A stretch of DNA of 64,000 nt from Bosea sp. F3-2 (lineage in GTDB: Bacteria; Pseudomonadota; Alphaproteobacteria; Rhizobiales; Beijerinckiaceae): contig NZ_CP042331.1 of the NCBI RefSeq assembly GCF_008253865.1, positions 3,162,001 through 3,226,000 of the forward strand, in the 5' to 3' direction. The position numbers and the translations under genes are program-made. Below the pieces are notes generated by a model. That model was given only the letters and a program-made list of their open reading frames with translations. It did no database searches and was not told the origin of the DNA. Below, piece by piece: positions 1 to 8,519 of this stretch; the stretch's first letter is position 1; every line of letters starts with the position of its first letter.

Positions 1-1057
1 CCGTGATCGGCTGGCCTTCGACCAGGCGTGTGCCGATCAACTGCACGACCTCCGGGCTTTCGGCGAACTTGCCGTGATTGAGGCTGTCGCCGGAGCGCAG
101 CTTGGTCAGGTTCAGCACGGTGATGCCGGTCTTCGCGAGCTCCGACCGATAGGGCTCGACATCGGGATCGATCGCGCCCAGCCTCGCCGTGCTGCCCCAG
201 ACGCGCCGCGAGACGGCAAGTGCGCGGTCGTCCTGCGAGACGAACACGGTAAAGCGCGGCAACTTGCCGTGGATGTCGGTGATCTGGCTGCGGAAGACAT
301 CAACGTCGACATCCGGTGCTGCAAGCATGACATTGGCGATCTTCGGCGGGATGCTTCCGTTCCGGATCGCCATCTGGCGCAGCGCCTCCATCGTCACCCA
401 GTTCCCCATCGAATGGGCGAGGATCGAGACCTCCCCGACCGCCGGGTCGCGGGCTAGGTCCTGCAGCAGATTTTCCAATGCGGTGCGGGAATAATTGCCG
501 CTCTCGCGATCATAGCCATAGGCGAAGATCGAGCCGCGCGACGGCCAGGTGAAGAGGATCGGCACGACGTTCGCGTCCGAGTCCTTCACGATCTGGGCGA
601 AGCGGTAGACCGCGTCCTCGAAGCGGTTGTTGAAGCCATGGATGAAGACCATCACCCTGCGCTTGGGCACCTTCATCACAGCCTTGTGGAAACGCGACAC
701 CGCCTGCGCCCGGTCGAGCTTGTCCACCTTGAGCGTGACGAAATCCGTCTCGGGATTGCCCGGCAGCTGGCTCGGCCACTGCACCTCGCCGACCTTGCGA
801 CGGGTTCCCGGCGGCAGCGAGACGGTGATCTCGGCGAAGGCGGGCTTGCCGCGCTCTCCGGAGAACAGGATGCCGGCATCCTGGTCGGGCGCACGCGTTG
901 TCGCCACCAGCATGGTGACCTTGCTCGTATCCGGAGCGGACGCGCTCACGGGCAGAAGCACCCCCTTCACATCCCCGGCGCAGCCCGCGAGCAACAAGGC
1001 CGCGGCTCCCGCCGAGAAAGACCGGAGCCCGGCCTTGTGAAGTAACGCAACACGCAT
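1..1057 (-). CDS. Alpha/beta-hydrolase lipoprotein (DUF900-like), 3' end outside window
   Basis: Partial gene: about 352 codons are visible and the C-terminus lies off the left edge. The N-terminus is a lipoprotein signal (basic start, Ala/Leu-rich core, then LLLAGC with the lipid-modified Cys at residue 26), so the product should be anchored in the envelope. Around residue 134 VMVFIHGFNN forms the oxyanion-hole strand of an alpha/beta hydrolase. AHSMGN places the nucleophilic Ser near residue 216. The FTWPSRG block between them is typical of the DUF900 family of serine hydrolases. The substrate is unknown. It is transcribed away from the ABC transporter and separated from it by about 310 bases, so it is probably its own unit. 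The fold is confident; the biochemical role is not. Confidence 0.85.
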   Translation of the reverse strand, partial: MRVALLHKAGLRSFSAGAAALLLAGCAGDVKGVLLPVSASAPDTSKVTMLVATTRAPDQDAGILFSGERGKPAFAEITVSLPPGTRRKVGEVQWPSQLPGNPETDFVTLKVDKLDRAQAVSRFHKAVMKVPKRRVMVFIHGFNNRFEDAVYRFAQIVKDSDANVVPILFTWPSRGSIFAYGYDRESGNYSRTALENLLQDLARDPAVGEVSILAHSMGNWVTMEALRQMAIRNGSIPPKIANVMLAAPDVDVDVFRSQITDIHGKLPRFTVFVSQDDRALAVSRRVWGSTARLGAIDPDVEPYRSELAKTGITVLNLTKLRSGDSLNHGKFAESPEVVQLIGTRLVEGQPIT

Positions 1058-1367
1058 CCTCGCCCCCGAACACGACGCCAACCTATCCCGACATCGCGTT
1101 ATCGTGCGGGAATGATGCTGAGCTGTGACAGCCAGTTTCGAACTAGGCAGCGTTCCTGCCGAACGGTCAAGACGTCCGCCATCCACTGGCGTGGACGGCT
1201 GATCAGCGTGTTGATTTTTTAGGGTCGCGCGCTTCGGGTCGGTTCTCTCGCCGATGAGGCCGACTGGATCGCGGGCCTTGTCCGGCGCCGAGGGATGGGT
1301 GGCGAGGCTGGTGCCACGGCAGCTCCGGGAGACCGTGCAGTGGCGACCTGCTTTGGTGCTTTTGGCT
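1058..1367. other. Intergenic stretch without recognised gene
   Basis: About 310 bases lie between the lipoprotein start and the end of the transporter ATPase gene. I see no convincing coding sequence. A short imperfect hairpin (CGTCCGCCA paired with TGGC-GT-GGACG) sits near 1170-1195, followed some 25 bases later by a T-run near 1215. It might be part of a promoter or terminator, but the support is weak. Confidence 0.3.
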
Positions 1368-2099
1368 TTATTGAGCTCCGGCCTTAACAAAGTTGCGGAG
1401 TTCCGGCGTCTGCGGCGTGGCGAAGAGCTCCTTCGACGGCCCCTGCTCCCAGATCTTGCCCTGATGCATGAACACGGTGGTATTCGCGACCGTGCGGGCG
1501 AAGTTCATCTCATGGGTGACGAGCAGCATGGTCATGCCGCCCTTGGCGAGCTTCTCCATCACCAGGAGCACCTCGCCGGTCAGTTCCGGATCGAGCGCCG
1601 AGGTGACCTCGTCGAACAGCATCACCTTGGGCTTCATCGCCAGCGAACGCGCGATGGCGACGCGCTGCTGCTGACCGCCGGAGAGATTGTCGGGATAGCT
1701 GTCGAACTTCTCGGAGAGGCCGACCTGCGCCAGCACTTCCTTCGCGAGCGCCAGCGCCTCGGCCTGCGGCACGTTCTTGGTGATGCGCGGCGAGAGCATG
1801 ATGTTCTGGCCGACCGTCAGATGCGGGAACAGGTTGTAGCTCTGGAAGACGATGCCGACATCCTTGCGCAGCTCGCGCAGCTTTTTCGGGTCGCGGTCCA
1901 TCGCATGGCCGGCGACCTCGATGCGGCCGGACTGGAAGGATTCGAGCCCGTTGATGCAGCGCAGCAGCGTCGACTTGCCCGAGCCCGAGCGGCCGATGAT
2001 GGCGACCACCTGCCCGGTCTCGACGCTGAGCGAGACGCCCTTCAGCACCTCCAGCGCGCCATAGCTCTTGTGGATGTCTTCAATGAGAACGGCTGGCAT
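1368..2099 (-). CDS. Amino-acid-type ABC transporter, ATP-binding protein
   Basis: This 243-residue protein has the full ABC ATPase motif set: Walker A GRSGSGKST at residues 36-44, signature LSGGQQQR near 140, Walker B VMLFDEVTSALD and the switch His in LVTHEMNFAR. Length and sequence match the GlnQ/HisP group (polar amino acid uptake family), which energises import from the cytoplasmic face. Its start overlaps the end of the upstream permease gene by 20 bases, so the two are translationally linked. It is the last gene of a four-gene transporter cluster: binding protein, permease, permease, ATPase. The ligand cannot be read from the ATPase. The adjacent hydroxyacid dehydrogenase and enolase-superfamily genes suggest a carboxylate or sugar acid rather than a plain amino acid (inference). 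Confidence 0.95.
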   Translation of the reverse strand: MPAVLIEDIHKSYGALEVLKGVSLSVETGQVVAIIGRSGSGKSTLLRCINGLESFQSGRIEVAGHAMDRDPKKLRELRKDVGIVFQSYNLFPHLTVGQNIMLSPRITKNVPQAEALALAKEVLAQVGLSEKFDSYPDNLSGGQQQRVAIARSLAMKPKVMLFDEVTSALDPELTGEVLLVMEKLAKGGMTMLLVTHEMNFARTVANTTVFMHQGKIWEQGPSKELFATPQTPELRNFVKAGAQ

Positions 2100-2733
2100 T
2101 CATCACCTTTTCCAGATGGCGGCTGAGCCGGGAGAGTGGGAAGCAGATGCAGAAATAGAGCGCCGCCACCAGCGTGAAGACCTGGAAGGGCTGGAAGGTC
2201 GCGTTGTTGACGAGCTGGCCGGCGCGAGCGAGTTCGACGAAGCCGACGACCGAAACGATCGAGGTGTTCTTCACGAGCTGCACGAGGAAGCCGACCGTCG
2301 GCGGCAGCGAGATGCGGATCGCCTGCGGCAGGATGACATGGCGATAGGTCTGCGCCGGCGAATGGGCGAGCGAGGCCGAGGCCTCCCATTGCTGGAAGGG
2401 CACGGATTCGATCGAACCGCGCCAGATCTCGGCGAGATAGGCGCTGACATAGATCGCCAGCGACGCGGAGGCTGCGAAGAAGGGCGGCAGTTCGATGCCG
2501 ACGAGCGACAGCCCGTAATAGCTCATGAACAGCACCATGAGCACCGGGATCGACTGGATCACCAGAATATAGCTGGCGGCGAAGCGCCGGACAGCCTTGA
2601 TCCGTGACAGGCGCAGGATCGCGAAGACGCCACCGAGGAGGCCGCCGATCAGGAAGGAGATCGCCGTCAGCAGCAGCGTCCAGCCGGCGGCGCGGACGAT
2701 GAAGAGGGCCTCGGGCCAACCGAAGATCGTCAT
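2080..2733 (-). CDS. Amino-acid-type ABC transporter permease (second)
   Basis: The 217-residue inner-membrane permease starts at MTIFGWPEAL and has four to five hydrophobic segments. It carries the EAA loop typical of the HisM/GlnP family: FQQWEASASLAHSPAQTYRHVILPQA. The start codon overlaps the previous permease stop as TGATG, and the 3' end overlaps the ATPase start, so the three genes form one coupled unit. It should pair with the preceding permease to form the heterodimeric channel. A longer in-frame reading that joins both permeases on this strand is a coincidental open frame. The ligand is unknown. Confidence 0.93.
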   Translation of the reverse strand: MTIFGWPEALFIVRAAGWTLLLTAISFLIGGLLGGVFAILRLSRIKAVRRFAASYILVIQSIPVLMVLFMSYYGLSLVGIELPPFFAASASLAIYVSAYLAEIWRGSIESVPFQQWEASASLAHSPAQTYRHVILPQAIRISLPPTVGFLVQLVKNTSIVSVVGFVELARAGQLVNNATFQPFQVFTLVAALYFCICFPLSRLSRHLEKVMNASRSH

Positions 2734-3428
2734 CAGGCGGCCTCCGCCTTGGCGTCGAGCCGGTCGACGCTCGAGAGCCGCGGGAAGATTTTCCGCCCGA
2801 GCCAGAGCAGCGCGACCTTCAGCGTCAGTGCCAGCACCAGATATATGATGGTGACGACGATATAGGTCTCGAAGCTGCGGAAGGTGTTCTGCTCGATGAT
2901 CGCGGCGGTGCCGGACAGCTCCGGAACCGCGATGAAGGAGCAGATCGAGGAGGCCAGCAGCATCAGCACGAACTGGCTCGACAGTGCCGGCCAGACCCGC
3001 GCGAGTGCCGGCATGAGCACGACATGCTGGAAGACCTGGCGCTCGGTCATGGCGAGCGAGACGCCGGCTTCGAGCTGCGAGCGATGGATCGAGTCGACGC
3101 CGGCGCGGATGATCTCGGTCGCATAGGCGCCGAGGTTCAGCGTCATGGCGAGCAGCGCCGCTTCCGTCCCCGACATGCGGATGCCGAGCAGCGGCAGGCC
3201 GAAGAACAACATGAAGAGCTGCACCAGGAAAGGCGTGTTGCGCATCAGCTCGACATAGGCGTCGACCAGCAGGCCGACCCAGCGGCCGAACAGGCTCTTC
3301 GCCGCAACGAGCAGGATCGCGAGGGCGAGGCCGAGCACGATCGCGCCGAAGGACAGCCCGATGGTCAGCAGCACGCCGTTGAGGATCCGGTCCGCCTCGG
3401 CGAGGACCGGCTCGAACTGGAATTGCAT
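2733..3428 (-). CDS. Amino-acid-type ABC transporter permease (first)
   Basis: This is a 231-residue inner-membrane permease of the HisQ/HisM family. I place the start at MQFQFEP (3428) because AGGGGA sits about eight bases upstream; a longer reading from 3482 adds 18 atypical residues. It has several membrane spans and the conserved ELMRNTPFLVQLFMLFFGLP segment. The EAA loop is visible as SQLEAGVSLAMTERQVFQHVVLMPA. It overlaps the second permease by one base (TGATG). The binding-protein gene lies about 100 bases upstream in the same direction, as expected for one operon. Confidence 0.93.
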   Translation of the reverse strand: MQFQFEPVLAEADRILNGVLLTIGLSFGAIVLGLALAILLVAAKSLFGRWVGLLVDAYVELMRNTPFLVQLFMLFFGLPLLGIRMSGTEAALLAMTLNLGAYATEIIRAGVDSIHRSQLEAGVSLAMTERQVFQHVVLMPALARVWPALSSQFVLMLLASSICSFIAVPELSGTAAIIEQNTFRSFETYIVVTIIYLVLALTLKVALLWLGRKIFPRLSSVDRLDAKAEAA

Positions 3429-3527
3429 CCGCTTGGTCCCCTGCCTGGCGGGTCGGAAGCGGCCGGCGGAGAGATGCTCCACCGGCGCTCCTGGGTGAAC
3501 CGGAAGGTCGGCCGGACGGAGCCGGCC

Positions 3528-4331
3528 TCAGAAGGTGGGGAGCTGCGGCAGCGGCCCGCCGACCCACTTCTCGGAGATCGCGTTCAGCTCGCCGTTCTGC
3601 TTGATGTAGTAGATCATGTTGTTGAGCCACTGCTTCAGCTCATAGGCGTCCTTGCGGACGGTCATCGAGTTCGGCTGCATGCCGAAGACGAACTTCAGCT
3701 CGGTCTCGCTCTCGCCGCGCGCCTTGATCGCGGCATTGGCCTGCGCGTCGGGGCCGGCGATGGCCTCGACCTGGCCGGAGAACAGCGCCTGCATGGTGGT
3801 GGCGTCGTCCTCGAAGCGCAGGATGGTGAGGTTGAGTTCCTTCTCGCGGTTGGTGAACTCGCGTTCGACGCTGGAGCCCCGGTTGACGCCGACCTTGCGG
3901 CCACGCAGGTCCTCCCAGTTTTTGATGGCCACGCCCTTCTTGGCGTAGATGCCGGTCTGGAAGGCGCTGTAGGGGATGGTGAACATCACCGCCTTGGCGC
4001 GTTCGGGCGTGGGCGCCAGCGTCGCCACCAGGAAGTCGACCTTGCCCGCTTCCAGCGCCGGGATGCGCGAGGGCGGGGTGAGCTGCACGATCTCGACCGG
4101 CACGCCGAGATATTTGCCGACGAGCGCGGTCACGTCCGCATCGTAGCCGACGGCATTGCCCTGGGCATCGACCGAGCCATAGGGCGGAGCGCCGATCAGC
4201 ACGCCGACCTTGACCTTGCCGCGCTTGACGATCTCCGTGACGGTCTGCGCCGAGGCTTGGCTCTCCGCCAGCATGCCGGCGCCGAGCGCCAGCAGCGTGC
4301 CGGCGATCCTGAGAGGGTTGAGAATGTTCAT
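3528..4331 (-). CDS. Periplasmic solute-binding protein, family 3 (PAAT type)
   Basis: The 267-residue secreted binding protein has a Sec signal (basic start, hydrophobic core, cleavage likely after SQASA). The mature domain has the SBP_bac_3 pattern: KVKVGVLIGAPPYG strand, GYDADVTALVGKYLG, IVQLTPPSRIPALEAGKVDF, and a second lobe with VGVNRGSSVERE. It captures the ligand in the periplasm for the two permeases and ATPase downstream. The canonical Arg contacting an amino-acid carboxylate is probably in the SRIPAL segment. It is the first gene of the transporter set, and the hydroxyacid dehydrogenase lies just upstream on the same strand. The exact ligand is unknown. Confidence 0.93.
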   Translation of the reverse strand: MNILNPLRIAGTLLALGAGMLAESQASAQTVTEIVKRGKVKVGVLIGAPPYGSVDAQGNAVGYDADVTALVGKYLGVPVEIVQLTPPSRIPALEAGKVDFLVATLAPTPERAKAVMFTIPYSAFQTGIYAKKGVAIKNWEDLRGRKVGVNRGSSVEREFTNREKELNLTILRFEDDATTMQALFSGQVEAIAGPDAQANAAIKARGESETELKFVFGMQPNSMTVRKDAYELKQWLNNMIYYIKQNGELNAISEKWVGGPLPQLPTF

Positions 4332-4406
4332 TGACGTCTCCTCTGTGCGGCTCCGCCGCCTGTCTGGGTCCGGCTTCTTCTGGCCGGCTGTTGAAGAAAC
4401 TGAGCG

Positions 4407-5384
4407 TCAGGCGCTCGCGCGCACGACATTGACGAGCGGCTCGCCCGCAAGGCGGCGCCTGATGTTCTCGGCGATGACCGCCTGGCGGCGGCTGATGGTG
4501 CCGCTCGTCCAGCCGGACATGTGCGGCGTCATCAAGACGTTCGAAAGCGTGTGGAAAGGCAGATTCGCGGGTAGAGGCGCACCGTCCCCCGCCGCGGGAT
4601 AGCGATACCAGGTGTCGATGATCGCCCCGCCGATACGACCGGCCTGCAGCGCGTCGAACAGCGCCTGCTCGTCGATGGTGGGCCCGCGCCCGACATTGAT
4701 CACCACCGCGCTCGGCCGCATCGCCGCGAGGGCGGCCTTGCCGATGATGCCCTCGGTGCTTTCGGTCAGCGGCACCGAGACGACAATGAAGTCAGCCGAG
4801 GCACAGAAATCGCCGAGTGCATCGAGCGTGAAGGCGCGGTCCACCAGCGGCGAAACCGGCACGGCGCTGCGGTTGGCGACATGGACCTTCATTTCAAAAG
4901 CCTTGGCGCGGGCGGCGATCGCCTTGCCGATATGGCCAAAGCCGAGCAGGCCGATCGTCTTGCCGGCGATCTCGCCATGGACGCGCTCCGGCGCGCCGGC
5001 CCAATAGGCCCAGTCGCCCCGGCGCAGGCGTGCATCGGCATCAGCAAGCGGGATGTGCCGGGCAAGCAAGGCGCTCATCACATATTCGGCGATGGCCTGC
5101 TCGTGACCGAAGCAGTTGCAGACCGCGGCCGAGGCCGGCAGCAGGCCGAGATTGACGGCGTCGTAGCCCGCGCCGGGAACATGGAAGAGCTTCAGCCGGG
5201 ATGGATGCGGCAGGCCGGCATCGAACTTCACGCCGATGATCGTGTCCGCCTCCGCATAGGCGCGCTGCTCGTCCTCGCTTTCGAGCCTGTCCGGCAGGAT
5301 GCAGATCTCCGCCGGGGCACCGAGGAGATCGGCAAAACCGTGGCTGAAGGAGGCCGCATTCTGCCCGTGGAAGACGATCCGCAT
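4407..5384 (-). CDS. D-isomer 2-hydroxyacid dehydrogenase family protein
   Basis: This 325-residue NAD(P)-dependent dehydrogenase is predicted to interconvert a 2-hydroxyacid and 2-oxoacid. The start at MRIVFHG (5384) is chosen because GAAGGA precedes it; a longer reading adds 17 residues. The nucleotide-binding loop is GLLGFGHIGKAIA. The catalytic Arg lies in VINVGRGPTIDE and the catalytic His in MTPHMSGWT. The usual acidic residue after the ALDVF motif is absent: the segment reads IIDTWYRYP, so the Arg/Glu/His triad looks incomplete, as in some divergent subfamilies. It is the promoter-proximal gene of the minus-strand transporter operon, facing gntR. Its placement suggests it acts on the imported substrate or its catabolite. 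Confidence 0.88.
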   Translation of the reverse strand: MRIVFHGQNAASFSHGFADLLGAPAEICILPDRLESEDEQRAYAEADTIIGVKFDAGLPHPSRLKLFHVPGAGYDAVNLGLLPASAAVCNCFGHEQAIAEYVMSALLARHIPLADADARLRRGDWAYWAGAPERVHGEIAGKTIGLLGFGHIGKAIAARAKAFEMKVHVANRSAVPVSPLVDRAFTLDALGDFCASADFIVVSVPLTESTEGIIGKAALAAMRPSAVVINVGRGPTIDEQALFDALQAGRIGGAIIDTWYRYPAAGDGAPLPANLPFHTLSNVLMTPHMSGWTSGTISRRQAVIAENIRRRLAGEPLVNVVRASA

Positions 5385-5447
5385 GTCGGTATCCTTCAAA
5401 GCGCTCGAAGAGGGTTGCGCCATCGCGGCACCCATAACGCGGAAGAA

Positions 5448-5477
5448 GTCAGGTTGTCAAACAACTGATAACCTGAC
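5448..5477. promoter_or_regulatory. Candidate GntR/FadR-type operator
   Basis: The space between the divergent dehydrogenase and gntR genes contains a perfect 8-base inverted repeat, GTCAGGTT at 5448-5455 and AACCTGAC at 5470-5477. Inside it, TTGTCAAACAA (5454-5464) matches the TNGTNNNACNA core known for FadR-subfamily operators. The adjacent FadR-type regulator is the obvious candidate binder, controlling both divergent units. Confidence 0.7.
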
Positions 5478-5502
5478 AATATGAACACATCGGGAGTATT
5501 CC

Positions 5503-6252
5503 ATGCAGTTGTCCTCGATCGGATCCAGACCCAACCTCGCCGCCGACGCCGCCGCCGCCCTGGCGACGTCGATCCGCTCGGGCGCCCTGCAGCCCGGCGC
5601 ACGCCTGCCCTCGGAGACGGAGCTGGCGCGCCAGCTTGGCGTCAGCCGGCCCGTGGTGCGCGAAGCGATCGCCTATCTGAAGGCCGACGGGATCGTGGAA
5701 AGCCGCCGAGGACTTGGCCTGTTCGTCAACCAGCAGGATTCATTGCGGCTGCGGCGCGCCGAGATCGACGCCTCCGAGCAGTCGATCCTGCAGTTCCTGG
5801 AATTTCGCCTCGGGCTGGAGGTCGAGGCCGCGCAGTTGGCGTCCTTGCGTCACACTCCCGAGGATCTGGCGCGGATGGAGGCCGCCGAGGCCGCTTTGAA
5901 CGCAGCCGACGATGCCGGGGAAGACAGCGCGACGCATGATCTCGCGCTGCATCTCGCCATCGCCACGGCCGCGCACAACCCGCTGTTCCTGACGGTGCTG
6001 CAATTCGTCTCCAGCCCCTTGCTCAATTCGATCCGCAGCATGCGCGCCAAGGATCGCGGCGAGCAGGCCAACATTACGATCCGCCGCGCCGACCATGCCG
6101 CGATCCTCGATCGCATCCGCGCCAAGGACCCCACCGGAGCAGGCGAGGCGATGCGCAAGCACATCGGCGAATCCTATCGCCGCTATGCCGTGCAGATCGC
6201 GCCTGACGGCAAGACGCCGGCCCACCCCGCGCTTCAGACCTCGCCGACATAG
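5503..6252 (+). CDS. FadR-subfamily GntR transcriptional regulator
   Basis: The 249-residue regulator has an N-terminal winged helix (LPSETELARQLGVSRPVVREAI near residues 37-57) and a C-terminal FCD ligand-binding domain. The metal/ligand residues are visible as D/H positions in HDLALHLAIATAAHNP and MRKHIGESYRRY. FCD regulators usually sense carboxylic or sugar acids and repress nearby catabolic genes. A GGGAG ribosome site precedes the ATG. The gene begins the plus-strand cluster gntR-SDR-dehydratase and faces the transporter operon across a matching palindrome, so divergent control and autoregulation are likely. The ligand is unknown. Confidence 0.93.
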   Translation: MQLSSIGSRPNLAADAAAALATSIRSGALQPGARLPSETELARQLGVSRPVVREAIAYLKADGIVESRRGLGLFVNQQDSLRLRRAEIDASEQSILQFLEFRLGLEVEAAQLASLRHTPEDLARMEAAEAALNAADDAGEDSATHDLALHLAIATAAHNPLFLTVLQFVSSPLLNSIRSMRAKDRGEQANITIRRADHAAILDRIRAKDPTGAGEAMRKHIGESYRRYAVQIAPDGKTPAHPALQTSPT

Positions 6253-6263
6253 GAACACCGATC

Positions 6264-7028
6264 TTGACGTCACTGTTCGATCTTTCGGGTCGCACCGCGC
6301 TGGTGACCGGGTCTTCACGCGGCCTCGGCCGCGCTATGGCCGAAGGGCTCGCCTCGGCCGGAGCCGCCATCATCCTCAACGGCGCCGATGCCGGCCGGCT
6401 CGACGCGGCGGTCGCCGCGATGAAGGCGGCAGGCCACGACGCGCGCGGCCTGCGCTTCGACGTGACTGACGAGCAGGCGGTGGTCGCAGCCTTCGCGGCG
6501 CTCGATGCCGAGGGCGTCGCCGTCGACATCCTGGTCAACAATGCCGGCATCCAGTTCCGCAAGCCGATGCTGGAGCTGGAGACCGCCGATTGGCGGCGCG
6601 TGCTCGACACCAACCTGACCAGCGCCTTCGTCGCCGGCCGCGAGGCCGCGCGCCGGATGGCGCAGCGCGGGCGTGGCAAGGTCATCAATATCGGCTCGCT
6701 GACCAGCGAGCTCGCCCGCGCCACGGTCGCGCCCTACACGGTGGCGAAAGGCGGCATCAAGATGCTGACCAAGGCGATGGCGGCCGAATGGGGCGAGCTC
6801 GGCATCCAGGCCAATGCGATCGGCCCGGGCTACATGCTGACCGAGATGAACCAGGCGCTGATCGACAACCCGAGCTTCGACGCCTGGGTGAAGGGCCGCA
6901 CGCCAGCGCGCCGCTGGGGCCGCCCGGACGAGCTGATCGGCACCTGCGTCTATCTCGCCTCCTCCGCCTCCGACTATGTCAGCGGCCAGATCATCTATGT
7001 CGACGGCGGCATGATCTCGGTCCTGTGA
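6264..7028 (+). CDS. SDR family oxidoreductase (gluconate 5-dehydrogenase-like)
   Basis: This is a 254-residue classical short-chain dehydrogenase. It has TGSSRGLGRAMAEG for NAD(P) binding, NNAGIQFRKP, catalytic Ser in IGSLTSE, and the YxxxK pair in YTVAKGG, so all catalytic positions are present. The sequence resembles IdnO/gluconate 5-dehydrogenase-type enzymes that oxidise sugar acids. A TTG start with AGGA upstream is the likely initiation site, only 11 bases after gntR, so the genes are co-transcribed. The downstream enolase-superfamily dehydratase supports a sugar-acid pathway in which this enzyme handles the hydroxyl/keto step. The specific substrate is inferred only from context. Confidence 0.9.
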   Translation: MTSLFDLSGRTALVTGSSRGLGRAMAEGLASAGAAIILNGADAGRLDAAVAAMKAAGHDARGLRFDVTDEQAVVAAFAALDAEGVAVDILVNNAGIQFRKPMLELETADWRRVLDTNLTSAFVAGREAARRMAQRGRGKVINIGSLTSELARATVAPYTVAKGGIKMLTKAMAAEWGELGIQANAIGPGYMLTEMNQALIDNPSFDAWVKGRTPARRWGRPDELIGTCVYLASSASDYVSGQIIYVDGGMISVL

Positions 7029-7116
7029 GCCGAACGACCTTCCCGAGAAACACCAGAGAACAGGCAGCGCTCGTCGCAGGACGCGCTCTCGGCCAACCGA
7101 GACAGGGACGACCATC

Positions 7117-8316
7117 ATGAAGATCACCGCGATCGAGACGCTGCGGACTGACGAGTTCTCCAATGTGCTCTGGGTGAGGGTTCACACCAACGCCGGCGTC
7201 ATCGGCCTGGGCGAAACTTTCTATGGCGCCGCCGCCGTCGAGGCGCATCTGCACGACACGCTCGCCATGCGCCTGCTCGGCAAGAACCCGCTGCATATCG
7301 AGGCATTGCACAAGGAGATGACCAACCTGCCGATGGCCCAGTCCTCGACCGGCGTGGAGTCGCGTGCGACCTCGGCCGTCGACATCGCGCTGTGGGACCT
7401 GTTCGGCAAGGTCTGCGGCCAGCCGGTGCACCAGATGCTCGGAGGCCTCTGCCGCGACAAACAGCGCATCTACAACACCTGCGCCGGCTATGGATATGTG
7501 CGCTCGCACAACATCAAACCCGTCTCGACCTGGAACCTCGGCCTGTCCGAGGGTCCCTATGAGGATCTGAACGCCTTCATGAACAATGCCGACGCGCTGG
7601 CCGAGAGCCTGCTCGAAAGCGGCATCACTGCCATGAAGATCTGGCCCTTCGATCCCCCGGCGATCGAGAACCAGGGCCTTTTCATCACCCCCGAGCAGAT
7701 GAAGAAGGCGACCCTGCCCTTCGAGAAGATCCGCAAGGCCGTCGGCGACAAGATGGAGATCATGGTCGAGTTCCACTCGCTCTGGAACCTGCCGACCGCG
7801 ATCAAGATCGCCCGCGCCCTCGAACCCTACAACCCGAGCTGGTACGAGGATCCGATCCGGATGAACTCGCCGCAGGCGCTGGCCGAGTTCGCACGCTCGA
7901 CCACCGTCTCGGTGACGGCCAGCGAGACGCTAGGCTCGCGCTTCCCCTACAAGGACATGCTCGACCGCGATGCGATGCACGTGGTCATGGCCGATCTGTG
8001 CTGGACCGGCGGCCTCACCGAGGGCCGGAAGATCGCGGCGATGGCGGAAACCTATCACCGCCCCTTCGCGCCGCATGACTGCATCGGCCCGGTCGGCTTC
8101 GTCGCCGCGATCCATGCCTCCTTCAGCCAGCCGAACACGCTGATCCAGGAATCCGTGCGCGCCTTCTACACCGGCTGGTACAAGGAACTCGTCACCGAGA
8201 TGCCGGTGATCAAGGACGGCTATGTCTATCCGATGGAAGGCCCCGGCCTTGGGCTCGACCTGCTGCCCGCCGTGTTCGAAAGGCCGGACTTGCACCATCG
8301 CCGCTCCGCTCTGTGA
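7117..8316 (+). CDS. Enolase-superfamily (mandelate racemase/muconate lactonising-like) dehydratase
   Basis: The 399-residue protein has the enolase-superfamily capping domain (TNAGVIGLGETFYG) and barrel. TSAVDIALWDLFGK is the family signature. AMKIWPFD marks the lysine strand, and the metal-ligand positions fall in MVEFHSLWN, YEDPI and ASETLGSR. PHDCIGP supplies the likely general acid/base His. This arrangement is typical of acid-sugar dehydratases that abstract the proton alpha to a carboxylate and eliminate water. It is the last gene of the gntR-SDR-dehydratase unit, with AGGGACG before its ATG. The family is confident but the acid sugar is unknown; other enolase-superfamily reactions, such as cycloisomerisation or epimerisation, are possible. 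Confidence 0.9.
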   Translation: MKITAIETLRTDEFSNVLWVRVHTNAGVIGLGETFYGAAAVEAHLHDTLAMRLLGKNPLHIEALHKEMTNLPMAQSSTGVESRATSAVDIALWDLFGKVCGQPVHQMLGGLCRDKQRIYNTCAGYGYVRSHNIKPVSTWNLGLSEGPYEDLNAFMNNADALAESLLESGITAMKIWPFDPPAIENQGLFITPEQMKKATLPFEKIRKAVGDKMEIMVEFHSLWNLPTAIKIARALEPYNPSWYEDPIRMNSPQALAEFARSTTVSVTASETLGSRFPYKDMLDRDAMHVVMADLCWTGGLTEGRKIAAMAETYHRPFAPHDCIGPVGFVAAIHASFSQPNTLIQESVRAFYTGWYKELVTEMPVIKDGYVYPMEGPGLGLDLLPAVFERPDLHHRRSAL

Positions 8317-8519
8317 GCGCTCGGGATTCCTCTCCCGGCAACGCCTTGCCGCGCGCCGTAGCGGCCCATGTGAGATCGGTTGGCGAACCTCAGTTCGGCG
8401 GCGGTTCCGCTCTCGGTATGCAGCTGTGTTAAAGTGATCTTGCGCCGACAGCGGGATATCGGGGAGCAACCGGACGATTTCGTACCCAAGAACACAGAGG
8501 GCTACGGGAGGATCAAGCG

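Noticed and set aside
2080..3630. A 516-codon minus-strand frame spanning both permease genes
   Set aside because: Only its last 217 residues are a real permease. The front part is the wrong frame of the first permease.
3024..4334. A 436-codon plus-strand frame opposite the binding protein and permease
   Set aside because: His/Arg/Gln-rich antisense of real genes with no domain.
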